A stretch of 64,000 bases of DNA, taken from NCBI GenBank assembly GCA_015522685.1, contig WALU01000049.1:1-64000 (forward strand), given 5' to 3'. The DNA is from Thermoproteota archaeon (lineage in GTDB: Archaea; Korarchaeota; Korarchaeia; Korarchaeales; Korarchaeaceae). The first letter of the stretch is position 1, and each line of letters begins with the position of its first letter. Both the position numbers and the translations under genes were made by a program. The notes beneath the pieces were generated by a model that was not told the DNA's origin, made no database searches, and saw only the letters and a list, made by a program, of their open reading frames with translations. This document shows, one piece after another, positions 17,768-26,957 of this stretch.

Positions 17768-18598
17768 TTAACCCACCGCATAGCTCACCATTTCTCTAGC
17801 TATGTCCATATTCGTCACTCTAGCTGCGTTTTTGAATTCCGTCACAGCATTCACTTCTATTACTATTAGTCCTCTTCTCTCATCTTCTGCTAGATCTATG
17901 CCCAGAAATCCACCTCCCACAGCCTTAGCTGCTCTTATAACCAGACTAGCTAGCTCTTCTGTATATTCAGCTGGCTCTGCTCTCGCTCCTCTAGCTGTAT
18001 TAGTAACCCAATGATCCGAGACTCTATAGATCGCTGTAATGAATCTGTTCTCAGTTCCATATGCTCTTATATCTCTACCTGGTTTCCTTATAAACTCCTG
18101 AATATAGTGAATCCTGTAATAAGGAGAGGGTATAGCTTCTCTATGCTCTAAGATGGTTCTGAGTTCCTCCTTATCCTGAGCCAATGAGACAAGCCTCCCC
18201 CAGCTTCCATTCACTGGCTTAACCACAACAGGATATCCTATCTCCTCAGCAGCTTCCATGGCTCCCTCAAGAGAGAATGCCACTACAGTCTTAGGAGTGG
18301 GTATTCCAGCTTGAGATAGCCTAACTGATGTTACCAACTTATTTCCACAGGTAGAGATTACTTCGGGTGCATTAACAACCTTGATACCCAGTGAGGAGAG
18401 AGCAGTTGCGGATGCATGAGCTTTGGCGGTACTTATTGCCCTTATAATCGCTACATCAGCAAATGGATTCCCCCAGCCGATAGAAAGGAAATTGGAGTTT
18501 AGATGAATTGGAACTGCTTCATGACCTGATCCCTCTATTGCCCTCATTATCTGCCTCTCTTCCTCTCTCATCCTCTCATATATTAGGGCTACTCTCAT
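17768..18598 (-). CDS. lysX: Alpha-aminoadipate-LysW ligase
   Basis: ATP-grasp ligase that attaches the alpha-amino group of 2-aminoadipate to the C-terminal glutamate of LysW. RimK-like fold, about 276 aa. The VTNTARGARAEP stretch carries the N-T-A-R-G motif I associate with LysX. The start is ATG 18598, which overlaps the lysW stop in an ATGA; an in-frame ATG three codons upstream lies inside lysW and is less likely. The operon position directly after lysW supports LysX rather than ArgX. A second paralog lies at 20674. Confidence 0.92.
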   Translation of the reverse strand: MRVALIYERMREEERQIMRAIEGSGHEAVPIHLNSNFLSIGWGNPFADVAIIRAISTAKAHASATALSSLGIKVVNAPEVISTCGNKLVTSVRLSQAGIPTPKTVVAFSLEGAMEAAEEIGYPVVVKPVNGSWGRLVSLAQDKEELRTILEHREAIPSPYYRIHYIQEFIRKPGRDIRAYGTENRFITAIYRVSDHWVTNTARGARAEPAEYTEELASLVIRAAKAVGGGFLGIDLAEDERRGLIVIEVNAVTEFKNAARVTNMDIAREMVSYAVG

Positions 18599-18765
18599 TC
18601 TCCCCAATCCTCTCCTATCTCCTCCGCTTCTCTGAGGAAGAACGTGCCATTCTGCTCATAGACCTCTAGAGTAGCGCCGCAGGAGGGACATTCGACCAAC
18701 TCTCCTGCCATAACGTCTTCAGGCAGTTTAACTGGAGATCCGCAGATCGGGCATTTTACTTCCAT
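18595..18765 (-). CDS. lysW: LysW amino-group carrier protein
   Basis: Small acidic carrier of 56 aa. It protects the amino group of aminoadipate (lysine) or glutamate (arginine) during synthesis. Zinc-binding cysteines C5, C8, C26 and C29 form two CxxC pairs (CPIC, CPSC). The protein ends in the invariant EDWGE, whose terminal glutamate carries the substrate. It is first in the lysW-X-J-K unit and its stop overlaps the lysX start by 4 bases. Confidence 0.97.
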   Translation of the reverse strand: MEVKCPICGSPVKLPEDVMAGELVECPSCGATLEVYEQNGTFFLREAEEIGEDWGE

Positions 18766-18854
18766 GCTATCGCACCAAACTATACGAACACCCCATAATA
18801 TAAATGTTATTCTCGTACTCTATAGTATAAATATAGAAAATATGAAGAAAGATA
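18766..18854 (-). promoter_or_regulatory. Promoter region of lysWXJK
   Basis: Short AT-rich spacer between lysW and the upstream lysZ stop, both leftward. On the minus strand a TATA-like TTTATATTA lies at about 18800-18808, some 35-43 bases before the lysW ATG. A second AT-rich block (TATAGTATAAATATA) lies at 18821-18835. This is a plausible site for an Lrp/LysM-type regulator, but no operator could be proven. Confidence 0.45.
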
Positions 18855-19637
18855 TTACACAGGAGAGATCCAAGTTCCATTCCCCTTTAGCGCATTAGTA
18901 ATAGGTTCGTTTCCCAACCCACTTGCTATTACAACCTTGATGCCCAATCTAGATACCTCAGCAGCCATCAATAGTTTGCGATTCATTCCAGCCCCAAGCT
19001 TAGGAGCCAGCTCTCCCGCCTTCTCAGAAGAGAGCTTCTTTATTACCTTCCCTTCCCAGAGAACACCATTCACATCAGAGAGGAGGATTAGATAGGATGG
19101 CTTAATGGCTAAAGCCAGCCTGGAAGCTGCTTGATCTCCATCGACATTCAGCATCTCTCCTTCAGTACTTATGGCTAGGGGAGCCATTACTATATTATAG
19201 CCATTTCCAATGAGTAGACTTAGGTGGGAGGTTCTTACTTCCTCTATTTTTCCGGTATAACCGCCTGGTATCATTCTTCTCCTTCCCTTTTCCATCACGA
19301 TTATCCTCTTCTTTCTCTTAGCTATGAGTGTCAATCCATCAACTCCAGAGATCCCTATAGCTAGAACCCCTAGATTAAGAAGCTGAGAGACAAGTTCCTT
19401 ATTCACTTTACCAGCTATAACCATGGTGAAGACCTCAAGTTCCCTTGCATCAGTGTACCTGCTCCTGATTCCTGAAGATGAGACCACTATTCGTGGCTCT
19501 ACCCCCATTCTCCTCGAGTATTCGCTGACCAGATCGCCCCCACCATGGACTAGAATGAAAGGCTGGTGTCTCCTCAGATCCTCTGCTATGGACTTGAAAT
19601 TAGATAGAGTTCTTCCTCCAGCTTTGACTATTATCAT
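18855..19637 (-). CDS. lysZ: [LysW]-aminoadipate/glutamate kinase
   Basis: Amino acid kinase family (ArgB-like), 260 aa. It phosphorylates the side chain of LysW-bound aminoadipate, and also of LysW-bound glutamate for arginine. Family motifs are IIVKAGGRTL at the N-terminus, VHGGG (35-39), and a late LLSDVNGVLW segment that precedes the nucleotide-binding region. It lies 17 bases after lysY in the order argX-lysY-lysZ. Sharing of LysZ and LysY between two ligases is the known archaeal dual-function design. Confidence 0.94.
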   Translation of the reverse strand: MIIVKAGGRTLSNFKSIAEDLRRHQPFILVHGGGDLVSEYSRRMGVEPRIVVSSSGIRSRYTDARELEVFTMVIAGKVNKELVSQLLNLGVLAIGISGVDGLTLIAKRKKRIIVMEKGRRRMIPGGYTGKIEEVRTSHLSLLIGNGYNIVMAPLAISTEGEMLNVDGDQAASRLALAIKPSYLILLSDVNGVLWEGKVIKKLSSEKAGELAPKLGAGMNRKLLMAAEVSRLGIKVVIASGLGNEPITNALKGNGTWISPV

Positions 19638-19654
19638 GCGACCACCAAATCAGC

Positions 19655-20677
19655 TTAAACTGGATTTATAGGAGGAAGTTTCAATCCTAAAGTCTCTTCT
19701 ACTCCAGCCATGAGATTAAGAGATTGTATCGCCTGTCCCGCAGCTCCTTTCATCAAATTGTCTATGGCAGCGAAACCTGTTATTCTTGGAAGGGAGGGAT
19801 CTGATGAGAAGCCTAAGTCAGCAAAGTTGCTTCCGATAACATTCTTGACGTTAGGATAGATGCCTTTTTGCATCACCCTTATGAAGGGCTCTCCAGCATA
19901 GAACCTAGCGAATGCTTTCCATAGTTCCAATTCGCTCACCTCCATTTGTACATGGGCGCTTGCAAATGCGCCTCTCACTGATCCAACGGAATGAGGGACT
20001 ATACTAACTTTTACTTCATCCTTAACTAGTTCTGATAGCTCTTGATAAGCTTCTACTTGATGTCTATGACCAGATGCAGAATATGGCCTTATTACACCGC
20101 TCCTTTCTGGATGATGAGAACTTTTAGAAGGGTTTGATCCAGCTTCGCTGCTTCCGACCTTCACATCAGCTAGGATCTTTCTGGCACCTAGCTTAACCAG
20201 CGGGGCTGAAGCTAGTATGGTGGCAGTAGAATTGCATCCGGGGGAGGCTACGAGCCTTGCTCCCTTTATCTCTTCCCTGTGAAGCTCAGGAAGACCGTAA
20301 ACTGCCTCCTTTAATAGTTCGGGATGAGGGTGATTCCATCCATACCACCTCTTGTAGAGAGATGGATCCTTTAACCTGAAGTCCGCACCTAGATCTACAA
20401 TTTTAACTCCCCTATCAAGCAAAGAGGGCACTATATCCTTAGAGAGACCATGAGGAAGGGCTAGAAGAACATAGTCATAATCTTTGTTCATCGCCTCCTC
20501 AATCGTCGAGAACTTCAGGAAAAGCAGCCCTTTAAGGTGAGGATGGGCAATATAGATCGGCTTGCTTGCATATTTCCTTGAAGTAGCTGCTGCTATGCTA
20601 AAGCTAGGATGGGAGATTAGTATTCTAAGAAGTTCCCCTCCAGTATAGCCAGAAGCCCCGAATACTGCGACACTCAT
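19655..20677 (-). CDS. lysY: [LysW]-aminoadipyl/glutamyl phosphate reductase
   Basis: ArgC-like NADPH-dependent reductase, 340 aa. It reduces the LysW-bound acyl phosphate to the semialdehyde. The Rossmann motif VFGASGYTGGELLR (5-18) and catalytic Cys148 (ASPGCNSTA) are present. The HHPERSGVIRPYSASGHRH region is typical of LysY/ArgC. Its start overlaps the argX stop by 4 bases, so ligase and reductase are translationally coupled. Confidence 0.94.
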   Translation of the reverse strand: MSVAVFGASGYTGGELLRILISHPSFSIAAATSRKYASKPIYIAHPHLKGLLFLKFSTIEEAMNKDYDYVLLALPHGLSKDIVPSLLDRGVKIVDLGADFRLKDPSLYKRWYGWNHPHPELLKEAVYGLPELHREEIKGARLVASPGCNSTATILASAPLVKLGARKILADVKVGSSEAGSNPSKSSHHPERSGVIRPYSASGHRHQVEAYQELSELVKDEVKVSIVPHSVGSVRGAFASAHVQMEVSELELWKAFARFYAGEPFIRVMQKGIYPNVKNVIGSNFADLGFSSDPSLPRITGFAAIDNLMKGAAGQAIQSLNLMAGVEETLGLKLPPINPV

Positions 20678-21495
20678 GATCTCAGCATCCTCATAATATA
20701 TAAAGCTATTTCTCTTGGTACATTTATCCCAGTAGCCCTCATAAATCCCTTAAACTCAGGAATACCATTAACTTCATTTACTAGAATCCCCTCATTAGCA
20801 AGTAGATCCACCGCCACGAACTCACCCTCTATAGCTTCCGCAGCTTTTATGGATAGTTCCTCCATTAAAGGAGTAGCCTTCACACTTCTGACCTTTGCTC
20901 CCAATGCTACATTGCTCTTCCAACCATTGGAAGCAATTCTCTCCATACAACCTAGAAGCTTTCCACCGAGCACTAGGCACCTCAGATCCTTCCCACCTGT
21001 ATCCACGTACTCCTGTATCAAATGTCCCTTCATGCTACTTGACATCATCTCCCTAGCAAGGGCAATCTGTTCCATCATATTATGGTTCCTGACTAAGGAA
21101 ATCATCCTTCCCCAGCTTCCTAAAGGTGGTTTATCAACAGCTACACTATTGAAGAAATTATATGCCTTAATCGCTGCCTCCTTCCCCAAGGCGAGGAAGC
21201 TTTTAGGTATAGGTATACCTGACCTTGAAAGGGCAGCATATGTAAGTACTTTATCTCCACATACTAGAATAGACTTACTTTCATTAATCACATAAGAGCC
21301 CATTGATTCCAGCACAGCGGAAGCTCTTGCACCCCTGAACATGCCAATAGTTCTTATGAGGGATAATTCAGGAGCATGAATTCCATTTATAGGCAAAGGA
21401 ACCGATGTTACATTCATTAGATTAATGCGAAGATTATTCTCTCTTAAAGAATTATAAATAAGCTTTTCCTCTAGCCTAGGATGATCAATAACCAA
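20674..21495 (-). CDS. argX: Glutamate-LysW ligase (second LysX paralog)
   Basis: RimK-like ATP-grasp ligase of about 273 aa, paralogous to LysX at 17768. The region matching the LysX NTARGA motif reads SNVALGA, so the substrate loop differs. This, plus coupling to lysY-lysZ, makes ArgX the best call: it loads glutamate on LysW and commits it to arginine. The start is uncertain. TTG 21495 gives a shortened first strand. The open frame continues upstream, and an ATT at 21501 with GGAG six bases before it would restore a normal N-terminus. The two ligases could be swapped in assignment, since context rather than biochemistry decides. Confidence 0.85.
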   Translation of the reverse strand: MVIDHPRLEEKLIYNSLRENNLRINLMNVTSVPLPINGIHAPELSLIRTIGMFRGARASAVLESMGSYVINESKSILVCGDKVLTYAALSRSGIPIPKSFLALGKEAAIKAYNFFNSVAVDKPPLGSWGRMISLVRNHNMMEQIALAREMMSSSMKGHLIQEYVDTGGKDLRCLVLGGKLLGCMERIASNGWKSNVALGAKVRSVKATPLMEELSIKAAEAIEGEFVAVDLLANEGILVNEVNGIPEFKGFMRATGINVPREIALYIMRMLRS

Positions 21496-21745
21496 GAGAA
21501 TGGAATTCTCCGTTCCAAGAACATCACAGCTCCATTATCAATGGAGCTTATAAAAACATTTCCATTTCTTTTAAGATATTGAGTCTCAAATGCATGCTCT
21601 AGTTACTATCTACTTAGGTATTTCTTCACACTACAGTTTAGCTTTATTATAGAAATGCTATTTTCAAGGGATTATAGTAATAGCGCTAGAAGATAATTAG
21701 TTAAGTATGTAGGACAGTCTGCGACTTGAGATTTACTAAATATAG

Positions 21746-23260
21746 TTAGGAGATCTCCGCTTCATCCTCATCCAAGCCATGCCATATAATTTTATATCCT
21801 AAGGCTAAAGCTAGTGGAATGGCGGCCTCCTCAGGTAGGTTTACGCTCCTTAACATGGACTTGAAGTCTTTTACCTTTCTAGGAATATTTTTCTCTCTAA
21901 ATAGATTTATTAGATCCTGTTTCACAGCATGATCCCCAGATATTATATACTCTTTCAATGAGATAGCCTTTTTGAGCTGGTCTAATGTAAATCCCTCTGC
22001 TTTAGCTAGTTTCCTTAGATCCACTACCGTACCTTTAAGCTCGTCATCTGATATCTTTGCTATTGAAGATATTAACTTCTCCTCCAGCTCTTTTAACTTT
22101 TTAAAGAGAGCGACTCTATCTATCCTGTTCCCTTCTATGTAAAAGATATCTTTAGGGATACTTTCTATTCTTGAGCATAATAAATCTTTTCTAGCTAGGA
22201 TAAGCATCGATTCCTTGAGAAGGGAGAGTTTCCTTATTTTCTTCTCGACGTACTCAGGAGTCCAGAAGCCCATGATCTCCACATAGATCTTAGCAGCGCC
22301 CTTCAGAAGTAGAAAATCGGGTATCATTATAGATTTGCCTACTACTAGAGGTTCTGGCTCTCTAATGGCTTTCCAACCCCCTGCCTCTGCTATAGATGCG
22401 AATCTCCTCTCTAAAGAACTATCATACTTAGGCTCACTCGGCTCCTTCGACGGAAATAGGTATCTAAACTTGGAGTCCACCAAGAGAGTCAGTATTCTCC
22501 TATTTCTAGAGATCTTGGATCTGATCTTCCAATGAGACATTAATACCACATAGGGAATTAATCTTGCAATGGATGTGCCATACCTTGTGGTCATCTTGAG
22601 GATGGATACAGGTCCGCTCACCTCTACTATTATTTTACCTTCCTTCTTCTCGGCGGCGTACATGAGTCCAAACCTCTTTAAGCTCCTAAGTAAGTTCTTG
22701 ATCTCCCATCCCGATACTTTAGCTTCTATTCTTAGGTCAAGCGCCTTGAAGAGAGCAGTTTGGAGGAGAGATAAGTTGTATTCCTTAAGGAGATTCTCTG
22801 GAGAATAGTTAAGTCCCCCAACAAGTACCTGTAACTTATCTGAGTCAGCCCAGAGGCTCTTCTCCAACTCTTCCCTCTCTATACCCAGCTCCTTTGTCGC
22901 TTCATTGAGAGCATCATCCCTAAGTTCCTCAGGAACAAATCCTCCATATTTAATATTAACAAGTCTGAACACAACTTCCCTTGCTCTTTCAGGCTCAACG
23001 ATGGTATTAGGCCTTTTAAACCTACTAGTTCTCTCTAGTAATATAGTTAGGCCCCTAACAAGCTTATAATCAATTCCAGTAGATTCATATATCTCCTCTA
23101 TCTCCTCAACCCTCTCTTGTATCTCACTTAGCTTAACACCTGCCTTAAAAACTCTAATCAGATCTCTAGCTAGCTGAAGCTCCTCATCCGAGCCCCTCGC
23201 CCATATGGGGTAGATGATGCCCTTGCTTATCCTCACCCTTAGAAGCTGAGAGGGGAGCAT
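21746..23260 (-). CDS. bax1: Bax1-type nuclease (DUF790), XPB partner
   Basis: XPB-associated endonuclease of 504 aa, known in archaea to form a helicase-nuclease pair with XPB that opens and cuts damaged DNA. A PD-(D/E)XK-like core is visible at about residues 275-335: SSLERRFASI, then IPDFLLLKGAAKIYVEIMGF, giving the D...E.M variant. The N-terminal part is helical and contacts XPB in known complexes. The start overlaps the XPB stop by one base, which confirms pairing. The C-terminal region is helical, as in other members. Confidence 0.93.
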   Translation of the reverse strand: MLPSQLLRVRISKGIIYPIWARGSDEELQLARDLIRVFKAGVKLSEIQERVEEIEEIYESTGIDYKLVRGLTILLERTSRFKRPNTIVEPERAREVVFRLVNIKYGGFVPEELRDDALNEATKELGIEREELEKSLWADSDKLQVLVGGLNYSPENLLKEYNLSLLQTALFKALDLRIEAKVSGWEIKNLLRSLKRFGLMYAAEKKEGKIIVEVSGPVSILKMTTRYGTSIARLIPYVVLMSHWKIRSKISRNRRILTLLVDSKFRYLFPSKEPSEPKYDSSLERRFASIAEAGGWKAIREPEPLVVGKSIMIPDFLLLKGAAKIYVEIMGFWTPEYVEKKIRKLSLLKESMLILARKDLLCSRIESIPKDIFYIEGNRIDRVALFKKLKELEEKLISSIAKISDDELKGTVVDLRKLAKAEGFTLDQLKKAISLKEYIISGDHAVKQDLINLFREKNIPRKVKDFKSMLRSVNLPEEAAIPLALALGYKIIWHGLDEDEAEIS

Positions 23261-24576
23261 TATCTCAATCCCTTCCTTCTTCTACTGGATATCCTAACCT
23301 CAGACGTTCCTTTAGATACTACTTCATAGAGAACTGCTCTTTTACCTTCTCTCTTCCTTAGTATTCTTCCTAATCTCTGAATAAACTCCCTTCTACTTCC
23401 AGTTCCTCCTAATATTATACCGACTCTGGCATCTGGCACGTCTAACCCTTCATCCAATACCTTTGAAGTGACTATCTTCATAACAGATCCTATCTTGAAG
23501 GCATCCAATATTTTCTCCCTCTCTCTTCTACTTGTCCTGTGAGTTATTAGAGGTATCAGAAATCTTTTGCTTATTTCCTCGGCCATCTCATTGTATTCCG
23601 TGAATATTATCACTTTATCTTCTCTATGGCTCTCTAAAAGATCTTGAAGAACCTGAAACTTTGCTTTTGAGTTTATAGCTATTTTCCTAGCTTCATTCCA
23701 GGATAAAAGAGCCTTCCTAGCATGAATATTCCTACTGCTCCTCATTACAAGTTTTCTGAAGTCTTCTAAGGATCTCATCGAGATACCTGCTTTCTTTAGA
23801 GATTCTTTGTATTCTCTCAAGAAGCGCTCATACTTCTTCCTCTCATCATCCAGTAGATCTACCTTGAGCCTGATTGCATCAAACTCTGATAGATGCTCGC
23901 CAGCCAGCTCCTTTGGAGCTAATTGATAGATAATCCCACCAACCAATGGAAAAAGGAGTCTATGCCTTCCATCTTCCCTCTCCAAGGTAGCAGTTAGGCC
24001 CATTCTATAAGGGGAGGCTGATAGCTCTGCTATCTCTATATAGCTCTCTGCAGCTAAATGGTGCACCTCATCAAATATAATAAATTGAAACCTATTCCCT
24101 AACTCAGCAGCTCTCAGATAGGCTGAATCATAGGTAATTACTGTTATGGGATCAAGGTGCTCCTTACCACCTCCTATGATACCGACTTCAATGCTGCAAA
24201 GGGATTGTATGGTCTCTCTCCACTGATTTAAGAGGGGGAGCGTTGGCACTACAATCAGAGTAGGTTCCTTTAGAACTTCCATGGCCTTCAGAGCGATGTA
24301 GGTCTTACCAGCGCCTGTTGGAAGGGCTATTATCCCTCTCTTGCTCTTGAGCCATGAACCGAGTGCATCGTCTTGGAAGGGTTTAAGCTCAACTACTTTT
24401 CTCAGCTTAGGAGAAGGTAATAGATCCATGACCTCATCAATGGCCTGGGGAATCAGTTCTTTAATCTCCCTGTACTTATAGGCCATCGCTCTCAGCTTTC
24501 CCATTCCAGGATCCCATTTACAATAAGGCAGCCTCTTAGCTCCCTCAATCAGCAAAGTGCCTCTATCATAGCTCAT
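23260..24576 (-). CDS. xpb: XPB-like DNA helicase
   Basis: Superfamily 2 helicase of 438 aa, the minimal archaeal XPB. Walker A is PTGAGKT (86-92), with a DEVH box at 169-172. The RED motif (LEREDGRH, 200-202), characteristic of XPB, is present. The helicase C-terminal domain has IIFTEYNEMAEE and QRLGRILRKREGKRA. It acts in nucleotide excision repair or DNA bubble opening together with Bax1, encoded directly downstream. Confidence 0.95.
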   Translation of the reverse strand: MSYDRGTLLIEGAKRLPYCKWDPGMGKLRAMAYKYREIKELIPQAIDEVMDLLPSPKLRKVVELKPFQDDALGSWLKSKRGIIALPTGAGKTYIALKAMEVLKEPTLIVVPTLPLLNQWRETIQSLCSIEVGIIGGGKEHLDPITVITYDSAYLRAAELGNRFQFIIFDEVHHLAAESYIEIAELSASPYRMGLTATLEREDGRHRLLFPLVGGIIYQLAPKELAGEHLSEFDAIRLKVDLLDDERKKYERFLREYKESLKKAGISMRSLEDFRKLVMRSSRNIHARKALLSWNEARKIAINSKAKFQVLQDLLESHREDKVIIFTEYNEMAEEISKRFLIPLITHRTSRREREKILDAFKIGSVMKIVTSKVLDEGLDVPDARVGIILGGTGSRREFIQRLGRILRKREGKRAVLYEVVSKGTSEVRISSRRRKGLR

Positions 24577-24697
24577 TCTGAGAACTACTATCTCACCAAC
24601 TAATGTGACTAGTTAAAATGAAAAATATTCGCAGCTCTCGAAGGGAATCTTTGGGTAACTTTTTAATAAAAATCGGATTTTTTGAGTAGGTGTTGTC

Positions 24698-25120
24698 ATG
24701 CCTAGGAGAAGGTTAAGTTATCCAATTGAAGCTATTGAGGGGGTAGGGGGAGCTTATTCAAAGAAGCTCAAAGGAATAGGGATTAAGACAATTAATGATC
24801 TACTGAAGCTAGCATCTAAGAGATCAGAAAGAAGAAAACTAGCTAAGAGCCTAGGAATATCCGAGAAGAGGATCTTAGGTTGGATAAACAGAGCAGACCT
24901 ATTCAGAATTCCAGGAGTAGGAGAGGAGTATTCTAGTCTGCTAGAGCAAGTTGGCGTTGATACAGTTGCAGAACTATCAAAGAGAAGCCCAGACAATTTG
25001 TATGAAGCTCTTCTAAAGATAAATGAGAAAAAGAAGCTAGTAAGAAGGCTTCCTACCAAAAACCAGGTAGCTGGCTGGATAAGATCTGCGAAAAAATTAA
25101 AGAGGATAATAGAATACTAA
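24698..25120 (+). CDS. Helix-hairpin-helix protein (DUF4332-like)
   Basis: Basic protein of 140 aa built from two repeated helix-hairpin-helix modules. The first has IEGVGGAYSKKLKGIGI, the second IPGVGEEYSSLLEQVGV. Each is followed by NDLLKLAS- or AELSKRS-like helices. Such HhH repeats bind DNA without sequence specificity. It is divergent from the XPB-Bax1 pair, with 121 bases between starts, so a role near DNA repair is plausible but unproven. The GAGTAGGTG before the ATG is an acceptable ribosome binding site. Confidence 0.85.
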   Translation: MPRRRLSYPIEAIEGVGGAYSKKLKGIGIKTINDLLKLASKRSERRKLAKSLGISEKRILGWINRADLFRIPGVGEEYSSLLEQVGVDTVAELSKRSPDNLYEALLKINEKKKLVRRLPTKNQVAGWIRSAKKLKRIIEY

Positions 25121-25354
25121 ATTTCATTATTTCTCTATAATTTTCCATTTAATTATCATATTCTAGTTACTTTAGTAAGATAAGATATGTCTATCATATT
25201 ATCTCAGATTAAAGGAATAGGATGAGCCATTTATCTTACTTGAACTGATCGAGGCAAGCCTTTTGGTCTGGAAGGTAGAATTCAAGGTCAATAAGTTTTC
25301 GCTTAGGACGACGATTAAAGTTAGGGAAATGAAAGCTTATAAGTCCCCCCAAGG

Positions 25355-26155
25355 TCACCACAAACCAATTGCTCTAGTTCCATTCTTCTTTATATAGTAC
25401 TCAACGCTTCTCATAAGTCCTAATGCAAATAGAACCATCGCTGATGATTCAGCTATTGATATCAGAAAAGCTTCGCTGAGGAGGATCGATTGCTCTGCCC
25501 CTACCGCAACTTTCATGAGATATACGGGAGCTATATAAGGTATTAAGAGGTAGGGAATCCTGATCCGAGATGGCAACATGCTTATTGGAATTATGAGAAT
25601 CCCTATAATACCAAAGTTTAGTATCTCTAAGAACTGCTGAGATACACTAGTCCTCATAGATGCGGCAGAGATGGAGAGAGCATATGATAAGCTTTCTATT
25701 ATCAGAAAAGTGAACCCGACAACTATAAGGATGGGATCCTTAAACGTCATCAAATCCTTACCAAAAATATCACCTAGAAAATAGCCCATAACTATAATTA
25801 TGACAAATGATATTGTCGTCCCTGTCAGGACCCTACCAACTATTGCTGTAAAGGGAGATGTATTTCTGATTATGTGCTCTTCCACCATACCCATCATTAT
25901 AAAGAAATTCGTCCATCCACCTATGAGAGAGGTGAAGCTAGATATTATCGTCCAAGCTGCTATTGTCCAGTAAGCAAGCCTGAGAGCTGTTGTTAGATGG
26001 TCTGGTGGTACAAATAGTAGGATACCAAGTATGAAGAGAAGTATCCAGAGAGTTTGGGATAGTATCATGTTAAGGAAGCCCATCCCATATCTCCACAACC
26101 TGATCGTGTGGAGGATTATTATCGCCTTTATCTTAGCCATCATTTCATACGACAC
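25355..26155 (-). CDS. ABC-2 type exporter permease, subunit 2
   Basis: Membrane protein of 266 aa with about six hydrophobic spans, of the ABC-2 permease class. It overlaps the preceding permease gene by 11 bases. No substrate can be inferred. It looks like the half-transporter partner of the 26145 permease. The two permeases plus one ATPase fit a heterodimeric ABC-2 exporter for lipids, drugs or polysaccharides. Confidence 0.82.
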   Translation of the reverse strand: MSYEMMAKIKAIIILHTIRLWRYGMGFLNMILSQTLWILLFILGILLFVPPDHLTTALRLAYWTIAAWTIISSFTSLIGGWTNFFIMMGMVEEHIIRNTSPFTAIVGRVLTGTTISFVIIIVMGYFLGDIFGKDLMTFKDPILIVVGFTFLIIESLSYALSISAASMRTSVSQQFLEILNFGIIGILIIPISMLPSRIRIPYLLIPYIAPVYLMKVAVGAEQSILLSEAFLISIAESSAMVLFALGLMRSVEYYIKKNGTRAIGLW

Positions 26156-26957
26156 CTTTCTTCAGAGCTTTCTTCTCAGCCTTTCCAAGGGCTGAGTAGG
26201 AGGCTAAGTTGTAAAGCAGGGACATCCCCAGAAGTATTGCTATGAGAAAGGTAATCTCCGCCAGCTTAGGAGCTCCTATCAGGGATGCAAGCCTCGCCAG
26301 CTCAAAGGTATAGGTTGTAGGTATGAGACCTGAAAGTATCCTAGCCCAAGCTGGGAATAGATAAGCTGGGTAGAACGCGCCGGAAAGAATGAGCACTATA
26401 GGATTTAGCCAGCTAAGGATATTGCTCTCTTCCTTTAGAGTCAGGAGATATGAGCCGAATATCGCAGAAAAGCCGAGTAAGGGTAGCATTCCTATCACAA
26501 TAGCTAAAGTTATTATGAGGACATCTTGAATACCTCCTAAGATCCCTTCTCTCCAGATAAGCAGAGGAACAAACTCTGTAAGGTGTATAGAAGACCAGAG
26601 AAGGTATCTAGGGACATATGACATGACTAGGGTAGTAGATGTTCTGTAAGGAGCTAGAAGCATGTATGGAAGGGTTCCTGACCACCTATGAGTTAAGACG
26701 GCTCCTCCAACTTCCCACATAACGGACATCGATTCCATGGCTATGAGAGTAGATGCAACGAAGAAAACAATGGGGTCGGCATTTACCTTGACATTTGATT
26801 TGAAAGTCTGAGTTGAGCCAAAGATGAATCCCATCCCCAGCATTAGGGTCAGTAGGATATATGGCCAAGTGAGGAAGGATATCAGTTCAGCTCTATTGTT
26901 CTTGAAGAAATATATATCTAGAGTAACACCTGATTTCAGAAGGTTCAGGATGCTCAT
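26145..26957 (-). CDS. ABC-2 type exporter permease, subunit 1
   Basis: Membrane protein of 270 aa with six predicted spans. It has the ABC-2 C-terminal signature region (VLILSGAFYPAYLFPAWARI, about 188-207), which resembles the conserved gap before the final helix. It overlaps the ATPase gene by 4 bases and the next permease by 11, so the three are translationally coupled. Confidence 0.87.
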   Translation of the reverse strand: MSILNLLKSGVTLDIYFFKNNRAELISFLTWPYILLTLMLGMGFIFGSTQTFKSNVKVNADPIVFFVASTLIAMESMSVMWEVGGAVLTHRWSGTLPYMLLAPYRTSTTLVMSYVPRYLLWSSIHLTEFVPLLIWREGILGGIQDVLIITLAIVIGMLPLLGFSAIFGSYLLTLKEESNILSWLNPIVLILSGAFYPAYLFPAWARILSGLIPTTYTFELARLASLIGAPKLAEITFLIAILLGMSLLYNLASYSALGKAEKKALKKGVV

